Below are positions 23,808-34,806 of a stretch of 64,000 nucleotides of DNA, piece by piece. The number at the start of each line of letters is the position of its first letter. Position 1 is the stretch's first letter. The notes beneath the pieces are model-generated. The model ran no database searches. It was not told the origin of the DNA and saw nothing but the letters and a program-made list of their open reading frames with translations. Made by a program: the position numbers and the translations under genes. Source of the stretch: Terfezia claveryi (Eukaryota; Ascomycota; Pezizomycetes; Pezizales; Pezizaceae). The stretch spans positions 62,001-126,000 of the forward strand of contig WHUX01000012.1 of NCBI GenBank assembly GCA_015179025.1. The letters are read 5' to 3'.

Positions 23808-26800
23808 CTACTCGTCCCGATAAAACTTCCTAAACAAAAGATGTAAAAATAAGTTCACATTGACTTTAGCCATTCCTTCGAATAGCACGATGAATTGGCT
23901 ATTGTTGAATTGAGCCTATCATTGATATTAGCAGGTGGAGTAGAAACCTTTGATCGTAACAACATACCTGCAATAAATCATCCAATGGTATATCCATACT
24001 GCCTCCAGGGATAATCATACTTCCGAAACTCATCTCGAGCCGAAAAATACCAACTTCATCACTCTGAATGGTGATAGAGATAGCCCCCCATTGGCGCTCA
24101 GGATAACCTTCCAGTGCAACCAATACACCTTTATCCGCTAGCGCTCGAGCAGAGTAGTTGTAGCTCCCGAACTTTGGAACCTTTCCACTTCGCTGAAGCT
24201 CACGTATGTGAAAGTATTGCCTTGTAAACGGCAGTATTGTGCGCCTTTTCCCTTTCTTGCTCTGCAGCGTTTGCATTGCTTGTTCGATGTAATCGTTATA
24301 AGACTGTAGCTGCCCTTCAAGGTAAGTTGCCTTCTCGTTGAGGTGCATAAGCGTGCCCCTAACGTTCTCAAGCTCCTTCTGGCGTTGAACACGACGGCGA
24401 TGCTTAGTGCGAATATCCACTGCGATGGCATTGAGAAGATCTTGATAATGGTTTTTTCTCGTAATCTTCCCGGCCTGCTCCAAGCGGACAATATTTTCTA
24501 GTGCTGTACGTTTGAGATCCGTATATGTCATGGACGAAACATCGGATAATGTGGTGGTATCCGCATAAGCACCACGGCGTTTACCAGAGTGTTCCTCTTC
24601 AAGAAGCTGTCTCCACCGATCTTCATCGTCCTGTCTGACTGGCTTTACTAAGATCTCCATGAGGTCTCCACCAGTCTGGATCCTGATAATGTAAAGAATG
24701 CATCGCTTGGTTTCCACCATCAGCGCCTTCATTTCACTATCTGGGTCCTCCACCTTCTGAAACCTTGGGTTTAGATACAAGGTGATTTCTGCGTTTGCCA
24801 TAGTCCTAAGCTCAGTCTCGTTCGCCTTTACTGAGCCAAGTTCTCTGATGATATCTCTCAGCTGGTCCTCTCTGGCAGGTGACATGACATCGATTTTCTG
24901 AGCGACCATCCTGTGAATGGAGAAAATCTCGGCCATCTTCATGTACAACGTGGGCTTTTGTCTTGATGTCAAGTCGTCAAATTCGTCAATCTCAAACTGA
25001 GTTTCGGCTTCCTTAACCTCAATGACTGAAAATATGTTAGTTAAGCATGTCAAGAGTAGCAATTGCAAGGGTCCATACCATCAACGAAAATCTCATGCAT
25101 CCTTCGGATATTCACAGCCACATACTCGTTCAGCGGTAGCAAGTATATGTTATCGTGAGAAAACTGTTTCCCCAAGCTCAACTGATTGAGTAGCTTGGAC
25201 AACTCTCCCAGATTTTTCTTCTGTTTCTCATCGAGAGTCTTTGCCACAATTCCAAATGTATCGGGCCCCACGATCGCAGGCTTGAAGTATTTCTGATATA
25301 CAAAGTGAACGACAACTTGAAGAACTGCATCGGGGGACTCATTGGGGAACCGTTCGCAGAGGGCTTCGTATGACTGTCTGGCTACATATCGAATACCATA
25401 TGGCATCTTTGGAAGCTGGTGATCTAGGTTATCGAGAACGGCACTACTAAGATCCCGGAGATATTGCAAGCGCTCAATGAATGTAGCCCGCGTCTCTGGA
25501 TCGCGAATAGCTTCCTCGCGGCCGATACTGTGTCTTCGGGAGCTCTTTTTTCCGGTGCGAAGTTCTTCATCGCCGATAGAGCTGTGATAGATTCTTAGTG
25601 GGTCACTTTCGAGGTTGAGATGACGATCATCAATAATGCGCTCCTTGAGAATAGGGGCCAACATATCCTTCAGGAACTTCCTATCTTTTGGGTTTCTAGT
25701 GATGGTTAGTAAGTAGGAGCAAGCAATATAGGGACTTATACGAAGCTTACCGAATGTAGCTATGCAACAACTTCACCCAGAAGAAATTTCCTCTCAAGAA
25801 GTCCTGCAGTGTTGCACACTTGTCCACTTCCTCCTTGATACTCCTGGTGATCAACCTCAGCAAGTAGTATTCCTCTCGTCTCTTTTGTGCGTATCCGAAT
25901 AACCCCATGATGAGATTCTCGGTCCTTTTCATGTCCTTCTCAGGCGTCCCTTGCTCACGGACATTTGTAAAGAGCCTTGCAAGGTAGACTGACTGAGTCT
26001 GGAGAGCAAAGAAGAGCATTTGATATAATTCCAGTTTCCTCCTCGAGTTCTTGTTGAGGGCTTTAAGATCGAATGGATCAGAGGACGCGAGGTCGACATT
26101 ACTCAATAGGCCCCCGACGTGTCCAGTGAAATGCTTTTGATGCTTAATAACTTCATCCAGGGTAATTTTGTTCTTGACTAGCAAAGCGATCTTGATGTCC
26201 AATTGATCAATGTAGGTTTCAGCCATCTCATTAGCGGCGACATGTTGTACAACGTTCTTCCTGAGGCGCTCAAATTCGATCTCCTCATCAAAGTCGAAGT
26301 CACTATCATTGAGGAGGTGCACGAAGTTCTTGATAGTACCAACAGGCGGATTCTTGCCTTCAGTCAAGGACCTATAAGCCTCTCCTTGTTGCTTCGCTCG
26401 CACGAAGCTTTGAATTTTGATGACTTTCTGCATGTTATCGTTATAGAACTTCAACTTATCCTGGAATTTCTTCCGCTGTACCATTCCTCTCACGCACGCT
26501 TGCAACACAGTGATAGTGTTCTCCTCATCCTCGAGGTAAGCCAGAGTATCCGCGACTTGGCCACGAACTACAGCACCCCGGAAGTGAGCTTGGAGCCTAG
26601 CAACTGATTCTGAAGTGGTCTCCAGGTCGGCGAGGAAAACATCATTGCGTTTCCGTGAGAGGTGCCCACGGCATATTCCTTGCACTTGCACCACTGAGTC
26701 AAGTTGACCATCCAGCGCTGTGAGTGTCGACTGGAATTCTTGTCGAAGAAGATAACCCTTGGCCAGTGCTTGTACGTCGATGATCTCCTCCTCCGCAATT

Positions 26801-29163
26801 TGCAACAAGTCCAGTGTGTCTTCATACTCATCCCTACTTAACCAACCTCTAGCAACAGCCTGCAATTTTATAATGGTGGGAAGCAAGCTCTCCAAGTGGC
26901 CCTGCCTTCCACAAACATCCTGTCGGATAAGCCTTCCTTTTACAGCAGCCTGTAGCTTTGCCCAAATATCCTTCTTATCTTCAAGTGCACTCTTAACCGC
27001 ATCCACGGCTGCCCGTAATAAAAATCCTCTGATACCCGCTTGCAGCTGGTGAAGGTTTTTGTCATCGGCGGCCTGTAGCTCTTGTTTCTGTTCCTTCATG
27101 GCTTGTCTCACGAACAAGCCCCTAGCCGCTGCTTGCAAATCCTCAATGGGACCACTTGCGCCATCCGAAGTCAGCGCTTCTGTATCCTTCTTCAAAGACT
27201 GCCGGAGTAGCACGCCCCTGGCCTTTGCTTGAAGCCGCACGATCTGGTTGTCTGTAGATTTGACCTTCAGTTCTATAGCGTCCTTTTGGAGTGATTTTCT
27301 CAGGAGAGCGCCTCGAGCAAGAGCTTGTAGCTTGGTGACCCCATCCTCACTCAGATGAGCTTGGGTAGCTTGCACTTGTACCAAGCGACGTGCCAAAGCC
27401 CCACGGATCGCAGCTTGGAGGCCAACAATTTTCCCCACACTCTTCGTTAGCTTCTGTTGCTGCCTCTTTGTCTCCGCTCGAACCTTGTTTCCCCGGTAAC
27501 GTGCCTGTAGTCGGACGATCAGTCTTTCATTCGCCGTAAAGCTTCGCAGCTTAAGCCCAATGGCCTTTCGGATAAGGTGACCTCTAGCCACAGCTTGGAG
27601 CTAAGATTTGTCAGCAATGTTACTCCGCGCACTTTGGGTTTGAAAACTTACCTCCTTGGCCCATGTATTTCGTTCCGCATCATATGCATAACTCATCCTG
27701 GCGAACATGCCCCTGATGGCAGCTTGTAACTGGATGACTTCGTCCTCATAACTCCACAGTTCTTCAACTGTATCACCTAGCCTAAGGCGAACCAAAGCCC
27801 CCCTCGCAGCACGCTGCAGTCGTTTGATAGAAAACCCGCACTCTCCTAGCTCTCTCTCAATACGTTCCTCTTCGGTTTCCTCTGGCTCTGGCTCTGGCTC
27901 AAAATGTTTGTTGACGCCTCTGAAATTGGGCAAAATGACACCAGCCTGATCTAGGCCTTTCTGGGTATTCTGGATTTCTGCTTCTGTAAACTCCAGTTTA
28001 CCCACAAGGTTCCCGATGATGATTTTCGTCATACCGAGTCGGAACAACAAGAACGACAAAGCATGAATGCAGTAAATGACCTTTGGTATATTCTTCTTGT
28101 TATATAGATCTGTGAGCTCAAATAAGAAAATCTGTATTATGCTGTTAGCATCTGATTAATTCTACCACCTAGGATCCATACCTCTGGCAGCTGGACTTTC
28201 TTCACAAATTGGAAGAAGCGATTTATATTGTCCGAATGCCGGAATTGGAGCTTCTTCGCATCGAATATTCGCGGCACCAATTCTGGGGCGAAAACCCGAA
28301 CCAGTTTGGCCAACGTCACGCCGTCTCTCAGTGCCTCCTCGAGTTCGACGATGGCCGGAACGGGTTCCCCAATGCATTCCTCCATCCACCTATAAACCGA
28401 TCAGTTTCACGTCAATTAAATACCGGTAACTCTTTACATACTCTTTGGCTTCACCAATATGACACAGGTACTCGTATGCTTGAATATACTGCCTCCGTTT
28501 ATCCATCCAATTCAGTCTGTCCCATGATGATAGAGAGTCTGTCTGTGCCCGCTGTAGCCTCCTCCTTCCATGTAATCCAGCAACCTCTCCTCCCATCGCC
28601 TCATTAAATTCACTAGCTTGCCCATTGGATATCTGTGACAGAGTTCGAAGGTGACTAACACTGCTGTGTCGCATTGCACTCAAGTCATCCGGGATGGAAG
28701 TGTCGGCAAAGCTTATGGACCGTCGACTAAATTCTTTTGCAGCATTCTGTACCCTTTTCACCGGAGAGCCTGGAGGTGACTTTGTCGGTGATGTCGATAG
28801 TGCTGAAAGAGTTGCCGGAGGAGGGAACCTAAAATGATCTGCGCTGGCGAGCTTTGAAGCATCACCCTCGTGATAAGAATGGCGAACTGAGGTAGTTTTT
28901 GGCCTATGTCTCAGTGCCGGAGGTGAATCCCGGCCATTGCTATACGTCGAGGCTACCCGCGACATGCCTGCCGATGGTGCCGAGTCGGTGTCGGTAATAT
29001 TCGCTTTGGTCGGGCTGTTGTTATTGAAGCGGGAGCTCAGTGATGATACCGATGTGACTGTAGTTGACCGTGATTCGGGGAAGTAGCTTGATACATATGA
29101 GGAAGCTATCGACGAGGTGTTTGATGGCCGCCGTCGGTGAGATGGTGGCGGGTAGACTGACAT
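23808..29163 (-). CDS. IQGAP-family cytokinesis scaffold (Iqg1/Rng2/SepG type)
   Basis: Seven exons on the minus strand: 29163-28442, 28389-28182, 28131-27652, 27600-25751, 25695-25079, 25025-23968 and 23915-23808; introns 50-55 nt. The 1680-residue product has the full IQGAP layout. A Ser/Pro-rich N-terminus (1-215) is followed by a calponin-homology actin-binding domain at about 220-345 (GEAKEWMEECIGE through FLLFRLG), more than a dozen IQ motifs at about 420-850 (LQAxxRGxxxR; calmodulin/myosin light chain sites), a RasGAP-like domain at about 950-1300 and a RasGAP C-terminal domain ending in NVNLFLHLLFRKFYRDE. IQGAPs organise the contractile actin ring at septation. The short last exon was found because the family tail continues after a GTATGT donor. 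The in-frame ATG at 29286 is possible, but 29163 gives the more usual N-terminus. The 5' end is divergent from IMP dehydrogenase. Confidence 0.93.
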
Positions 29164-30051
29164 GAAGCCAAGTATGTCGAGCTGCCTATAAGGGAGGTGA
29201 GAATGGTGGGGGGTATGGAATGAGCGAACAAGTATGATTGGATGTGTGGTTGGGTTGGTAGGTGGGCTGCAATAGAAGCCGACCACCGGACGATGTTTGT
29301 TTGTTTGTGTTTTGTTTTGGTTGCTCGTTTGGTTACAATACGAGCTGCGGTGGTAAACAATCTAGCGAGAGGTAAACAAGAACAAGCTTTGCGAATATTG
29401 AACAATTAAATCAAATCCTGAGACTTTCGCTCAATAATGACGAAATCAGAGCCGGAGAAATGAAGCGGCACCCACCAACTAGCGATCAGCCACACCCACC
29501 CTGTGCGCAGGGCCTCTGTTTTCCGCGGCGTTGTTGAATGGGGATTTATTTTATGGCCTATGCGACAAATCTCCGCAGCAGGGGTGGAGGGGCGGAGGGG
29601 CGGTGGGGCAGTGGGGCGGTGGGGCTGTGGAGGGTACCGTGAGTTTACAGGGCCAATATAATTGACGGTTGTTAGTCTTCAGACCGCAAGAAATAAAATG
29701 CCATACCCAGCTGAGTGAGTTCTGCTGATATTTACGAGCTGTCTATGTACTGTACCGGTACATACCAGTGCCCAAGGTAACTACGCGCATCTTCTACTCC
29801 CTTGTCAAAAAATTGAAAATCTTGGCGCTGGCGTCCGGCGCTCCACGCAGAGGGTACTTAAAGTCCCCCACCGACTTTTAACCCTCTTTTTCTTCTCTTT
29901 GGACTGGAAAACTCCCACCCCGGATTCCCTTGCTCCCAGCCCCCCCTCCCCGCCCGTACCATTAAATCAAGCTCTCGTTTGATTTCTTTGGGCTCGAGCA
30001 ATACCTCTTCTTTCGCCGTTTCTCTCATATACCCACTTCTCTTTGTTTGAA
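29164..30051. promoter_or_regulatory. Divergent promoter region of IQGAP and IMP dehydrogenase
   Basis: 888 bases separate the two start codons. On the IMP dehydrogenase side there are CT-rich tracts (about 29880-30045), common before highly expressed fungal genes. In the middle, 29582-29631 is a G-rich imperfect repeat (GGGGCGGTGGGGC-like units) that could form G-quadruplex DNA or bind zinc-finger activators. No TATA box is certain. Confidence 0.55.
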
Positions 30052-31886
30052 ATGGCCAGTGTTCTAGATTACAGGACCGCCGTCGAGGTGCTCAAGGAGT
30101 ACGAGCGTGATGGCTTAGATGTCAATCAGATTTTAGACCCCGAGAGGAATGGAGGATTGACGTATATGCCTTGCATCCTCTACATACTCGTAGGCTAGGT
30201 GCTAATATACGGGTTCGACAGCTACAATGACTTCCTGATCTTGCCAGGTTACATTGGTTTCCCAGCCAGTGATGTGGCTTTGGACACAAAGATCACCAAG
30301 CGCATCTCCATCAACTTGCCATTGATTTCGTCTCCTATGGACACTGTCACGGAGACCGACATGGCCATTTACATGGCCCTGCTCGGTGGTCTTGGCTGCA
30401 TCCACCACAACTGCACCGCTGAGGACCAGGCCAAGATGGTCCGCAAGGTGAAGAGGTATGAGAATGGGTTCATCCTTGAGCCTGTTGTCATGTCTCCACA
30501 ACACATTGTTCGAGATGTGCGAGCAGTGAAGGCGAAACAGGGATTTGCTGGTATTCCAATTACGGGTGAGCATATCCCCACCTTTCTGCAATTTCCCAAC
30601 ACCCTGCCCTCATATGATGATTCAACAAATTACATATAACTTTCGTTCCACCGTATCGACGTAACTGTCTTGTGGAGAACGTTTTCCTATCTGATATTAG
30701 TGCTTTCCATATCGCCTGTTCACCACAAAGTAAATAAAACCATGGGGCCAAGGCTAACATAATTACAGAGGACGGTAAAATGTCCTCCAAACTCATTGGC
30801 ATCGTTACCATGCGAGACATCCAGTTCCTCAAGGATGATACTATCCCCTTGTCTGAGGTCATGACCACCGACTTGATCACCGCCCCCGAGGGCATTTCCC
30901 TTTCTGACGCCAATGTCATCCTTGCCTCCTGCAAGAAAGGCAAGCTCCCCATCGTCGACGAGAAGGGCAACCTCACCGCCCTCCTCTCCCGCTCCGACTT
31001 GATGAAGAACCTCCACTACCCACTCGCTTCTAAACTCCCCCAATCCAAGCAGTTGATAGTCTCTGCTGCTATTGGCACCCGAGCGGACGACCGTGATAGG
31101 CTGAAGCTCCTCGTCGAGGCTGGTTTGGATATAGTCGTTCTTGACTCGTCCCAGGGTAATTCCATATACCAGATCGATATGATCAAGTGGATCAAGAAGG
31201 AGTTCCCTCAGCTTGACGTCATTGCCGGTAACGTTGTCACCCGAGATCAGGCCGCCAACCTTATCGCTGCTGGTGCTGACGGATTGAGAATCGGTATGGG
31301 TTCTGGCTCCGCCTGCATCACCCAGGAAGTCATGGCTGTCGGTCGCCCACAGGCTGCCGCTGTCCGCTCAGTCTCCCAATTCGCTGCCCGCTTCGGTGTC
31401 CCCTGTATTGCTGACGGTGGTGTCCAAAACGTGGGACACATTGTCAAGGGCCTTGCCCTTGGCGCCTCTTCTGTCATGATGGGAGGTCTTCTCGCTGGTA
31501 CTACCGAGTCCCCTGGAGAATTTTTCGTCTCTAGGGAGGGTGAACTCGTCAAGGCTTACCGTGGTATGGGCTCCATCGATGCCATGGAGTCGCAAAAGAC
31601 TGGGGACAACGCTGCCACTGGGCGGTATTTCTCTGAGGGTGACAGGTTGCTTGTTGCGCAGGGTGTGTCTGGTTCAGTCAAAAGCTCTGGTAGCTTGACT
31701 AAGTTCATTCCATACCTCCAGGCTGGTCTTCAGCACTCGCTTCAGGATATTGGTGTTACTACACTTGCTGGCCTTCACGAGAGTGTGAACAATGGTACTG
31801 TCAGGTTCCAGATTAGGACTGTTAGTGCACAGGCTGAGGGGAATGTTCACGGTCTTCACGAGTTTACTAAGAAGCTCTTTAAGTAG
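30052..31886 (+). CDS. Inosine-5'-monophosphate dehydrogenase
   Basis: Three exons, 30052-30161, 30222-30565 and 30769-31886, with introns of 60 and 203 nt; 523 residues, the usual length. It oxidises IMP to XMP with NAD+, the rate-limiting step of guanine nucleotide synthesis, in the cytosol. The first intron splits the conserved [12 protein letters not shown] block, fixing the splice exactly. The CBS pair (regulatory nucleotide-binding) lies at about 115-235. The catalytic loop [10 protein letters not shown] carries the nucleophile Cys334. The phosphate-binding VPCIADGGV block, the [13 protein letters not shown] loop and the mobile flap with GRYF (Arg-Tyr dyad) all follow. The Tyr after Arg in the flap matches ordinary mycophenolate-sensitive enzymes rather than the Phe reported in producer-resistance copies; that inference is weak. 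Clean frame and strong codon bias in exon 3 indicate high expression. Confidence 0.96.
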
Positions 31887-32575
31887 ATGCAAACTTAGCC
31901 TCTTGCCGGTATTGTTGGAGCGTTATATTTATATCAAGATACATGGTCAGGTGTTGCACATTAGAGTAGCTAATTGTTTAGTTGTTGACATCTAGTAAAA
32001 AAAGTTGAGCTTTTAGTTCGGAATGGGTCTGGTGGGATTGTTTATATATAGGTCGCTAAGGAAGAATTGATCTATCGGTGTTCTGGTATACGTATTTGAA
32101 GATACGTGCAATATGGTGATACTCTATTTCCTGTCACGTTATGTTCTTTGTTATGCAAGTTCTAACACAACTCTGTATATTTTATGGCGATGGCGAATCT
32201 TGTCTCGTCGATTCAGGGTAAGCCTATAGACTATCCTTCTTTTCCGTATACCGTATATTAGACAATATAAAAACTTGAAGTTATCTTCCACTTCCTTTTT
32301 TTCTATTTTACATTGGCCTGGTTGGCACTTTCTCTTTTTAGCTACTACAACGTACTGACCAATCCAGTCCCAACTTTTCCCAGCTTACACAATAAAACGA
32401 TTCACGCAATCATTCATTCACCCTTGACTTCCCCCCCCCCCAACCCCGACCAACCAACCGGCCGATCTCAATATAATATATCCACCCCAGCTTTAAGAGG
32501 TCGAACGGAAAAGCTAATGTTCGTGTTATCGTTTATCTACAACCGTACTTGGCTCTTTTTTTTTTTTTTTTTTTT

Positions 32576-32744
32576 CTGGTATAAACCGCGGATGCATTCT
32601 CACTCCAGTGCTATGTATGTCTGTTTAACAACTTTCTTTTTTTCGTTTTCTTTTTTTTTTCTAGTATAAACCGTGGATGCATCACTCCAGTGCTATGTAT
32701 GTCTCTTTAACAACTTTCTTTTTTTCGTTTTCTTTTTTTTTTCT
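32576..32744. repeat. Tandem duplication, two units of about 84 bp
   Basis: Two adjacent units share ATAAACCG(C/T)GGATGCAT, then CACTCCAGTGCTATGTATGT, then a TTTAACAACTTTC segment ending in a T-rich tract. Unit 1 is 32576-32660 and unit 2 is 32661-32744. The copies differ by a 3-nt indel and a few substitutions, so the event is fairly recent. Confidence 0.8.
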
Positions 32745-32844
32745 TTTTTTTAAGGGGAGGAGGGGAGGAGGAGGAAAGAAGAAGGGGGGGGAAGTACAGC
32801 TATTACACTTAAAATACATTTCCAACTCTTCAACTTGTATATAT

Positions 32845-33990
32845 GTTCTGGGCCGCTCGCGGCGGCATACCCTCTGTGCCGGTCGCGGGCAATTAATATA
32901 ATTCCTCAATTTGGTACTTGTATTGATAAAGCTTTACGAGTACTGATTTTCCCCAAAAAAAAAGAATTGATAAAGGTATTACCTATCCCAGCGACTGCAA
33001 TAGATTCATGTATTTCCCAATCGATTAGACCTCCATCTAATATTCCAATTTGGTTCAGCCAGAGCTGAGAGGTTAATACAGTCATGATCTGTTAACACTT
33101 TCGTATGATCAATAAATTGAGAATTTTAGATTATTCTTAAAAGTATCGGCAATAACAATTAGAGTAGAAGTTTTTTTTGCAAACACCTGAAACGAAAACA
33201 CCAGTAGTTATATATACTTGCGTATAAATAAGTACCTGCGATTAAAAAAGTACTGTTTTGCACCTTACAGGATAAATTGTGCAACAAGAATGATTATTCC
33301 GAACTTCACTGAATTCCACATAGCGCATCGAAATTCAGTACAAGATGGTCTATATAGCCTGAACCATAAGGCCCCATATATTAAAAACCACATAGATAGG
33401 AACCCGTAGATAAGAAACTAATTTTCAAATACCTATCGTTGCAGATTTCTACGGCTGCAATAAACTCAGTATCCTCCTCTCCATTCCATTCATCATCAGA
33501 GATGAAAGTGATGAGTTGTTAACTACACAAGCATGTACTTCATCATTTGAACGGCTTGAGGTAGAATTCCCCCCTTGTTCAATGTCTGCCGTCTCCCTGT
33601 GTGTAACGTGGCTATGGCTATGAGCACTTCCAAGGAGCGCGGGCTATGAACTATGGATATAGAGAGAGATTCTATGACAAGGAGGAACGTATGTATTCAG
33701 CACGGCTAAGATACAGGACGCTGCGTGAAGAGAGAGAGAATACAAGAGAGTAGGATCGGGGATCCTAATATAGGAATCCCCGCGAGATTCCAACATTCCT
33801 TAGCGCCCATACATTCCAACATTCCTTAGCGCCTGTGACATATATATTGGGCCTATACTTGGTAGGCCGTGACACTGTGATGTGGAAGGGGTGGTCAAAA
33901 ATGACTTCACAGGGTGATTTTTGAGTTGTAGCAGAATGTTTAGTTACCAAATTGAGGAATTATATTAATTGTCCGCGAGCGGCCCAGAAC
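32845..33990. mobile_element. Non-autonomous DNA transposon with perfect 18-bp inverted ends
   Basis: The left end GTTCTGGGCCGCTCGCGG (32845-32862) and its exact reverse complement (33973-33990) bound a 1146-bp unit. The subterminal CAATTAATATAATTCCTCAATTTGGT (32890 onward) is also repeated inverted at about 33946-33971; on the left a roughly 27-bp GC-rich hairpin sits between the two blocks. The element is flanked on both sides by AT dinucleotide runs, so the target duplication cannot be defined. There is no open frame above about 65 residues, so it is non-autonomous or decayed. A related end occurs at 12708. Confidence 0.75.
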
Positions 33991-34288
33991 ACATATATAT
34001 CATAATTATCTCCATATATAAATATATATATATACACGGTGAGTCTCATGATCTAAGTAAATTCTCAAATACTCCAATACCTTTTTTTTTTTTTTTTTTT
34101 TTTTTTTGGGAAGGGGGGGGGGGGGGGGGGGGTTTGCCAAAATATCGAAATCGAACCATCAAATAATCAATCACACGATGACTTGAAGAATGAGGAGGTG
34201 GGGTAGAGGGGGGAGTGGGGCTAAATACGTAAGTATGTATAGAGAGTATCAAATCTAAACATTTCCCACCATTAAAAGAAAAACGGGA

Positions 34289-34320
<32 letters not shown>

Positions 34321-34806
34321 CTTCCCCAAGCGTGGCTAGATCGAGAGGATATATATAAAGTAAGTTACGAAGTTTGTGCCCCGGGTTCTCTGCGTCCGCT
34401 ACCCGATAAACTAAGGTTCATAGCTATCGAAGAAAAATCGCGCTTACATATTCATATTATGCTCCATGAAGGGAATAAATCTACCATGGTTTGTCGCCGT
34501 TGTACATAGCTATAGAGGGTAACGTAGGAAACTACCTACCCCGCAAGCCAAACACCAGCCTACAAAAAATGAAAAAAAATAAGATGTCAATAGTAATTGC
34601 AGTACTTAGTAGTTGTAGCCCAAACAAATAACCCCAAACCCTCCCAAGAAAATAAAAAACGCCCACACTCAAAGTCAACTCCATATATAAGCCAAAAACA
34701 CATTTACGAAAGCCCTGTTGCTAATGCCTACACTCTCCACCCATACTCTCCACCCTTCACTCTCCTCCCTTCACCCTTCACCCTCCATCGCTAAAAGATA
34801 TGGTAA

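Larger units (their letters stand above)
31887..34806. other. 2.9-kb intergenic region rich in repeats and homopolymers
   Basis: No supportable gene. It contains the tandem duplication at 32576-32744, the inverted-repeat element at 32845-33990, and homopolymers T20 (32556-32575), T26 (34082-34107), G20 (34113-34132) and T28 (34293-34320). The stretch 34340-34806 is AC-rich and lies downstream of the Rtc1 stop. Confidence 0.6.
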
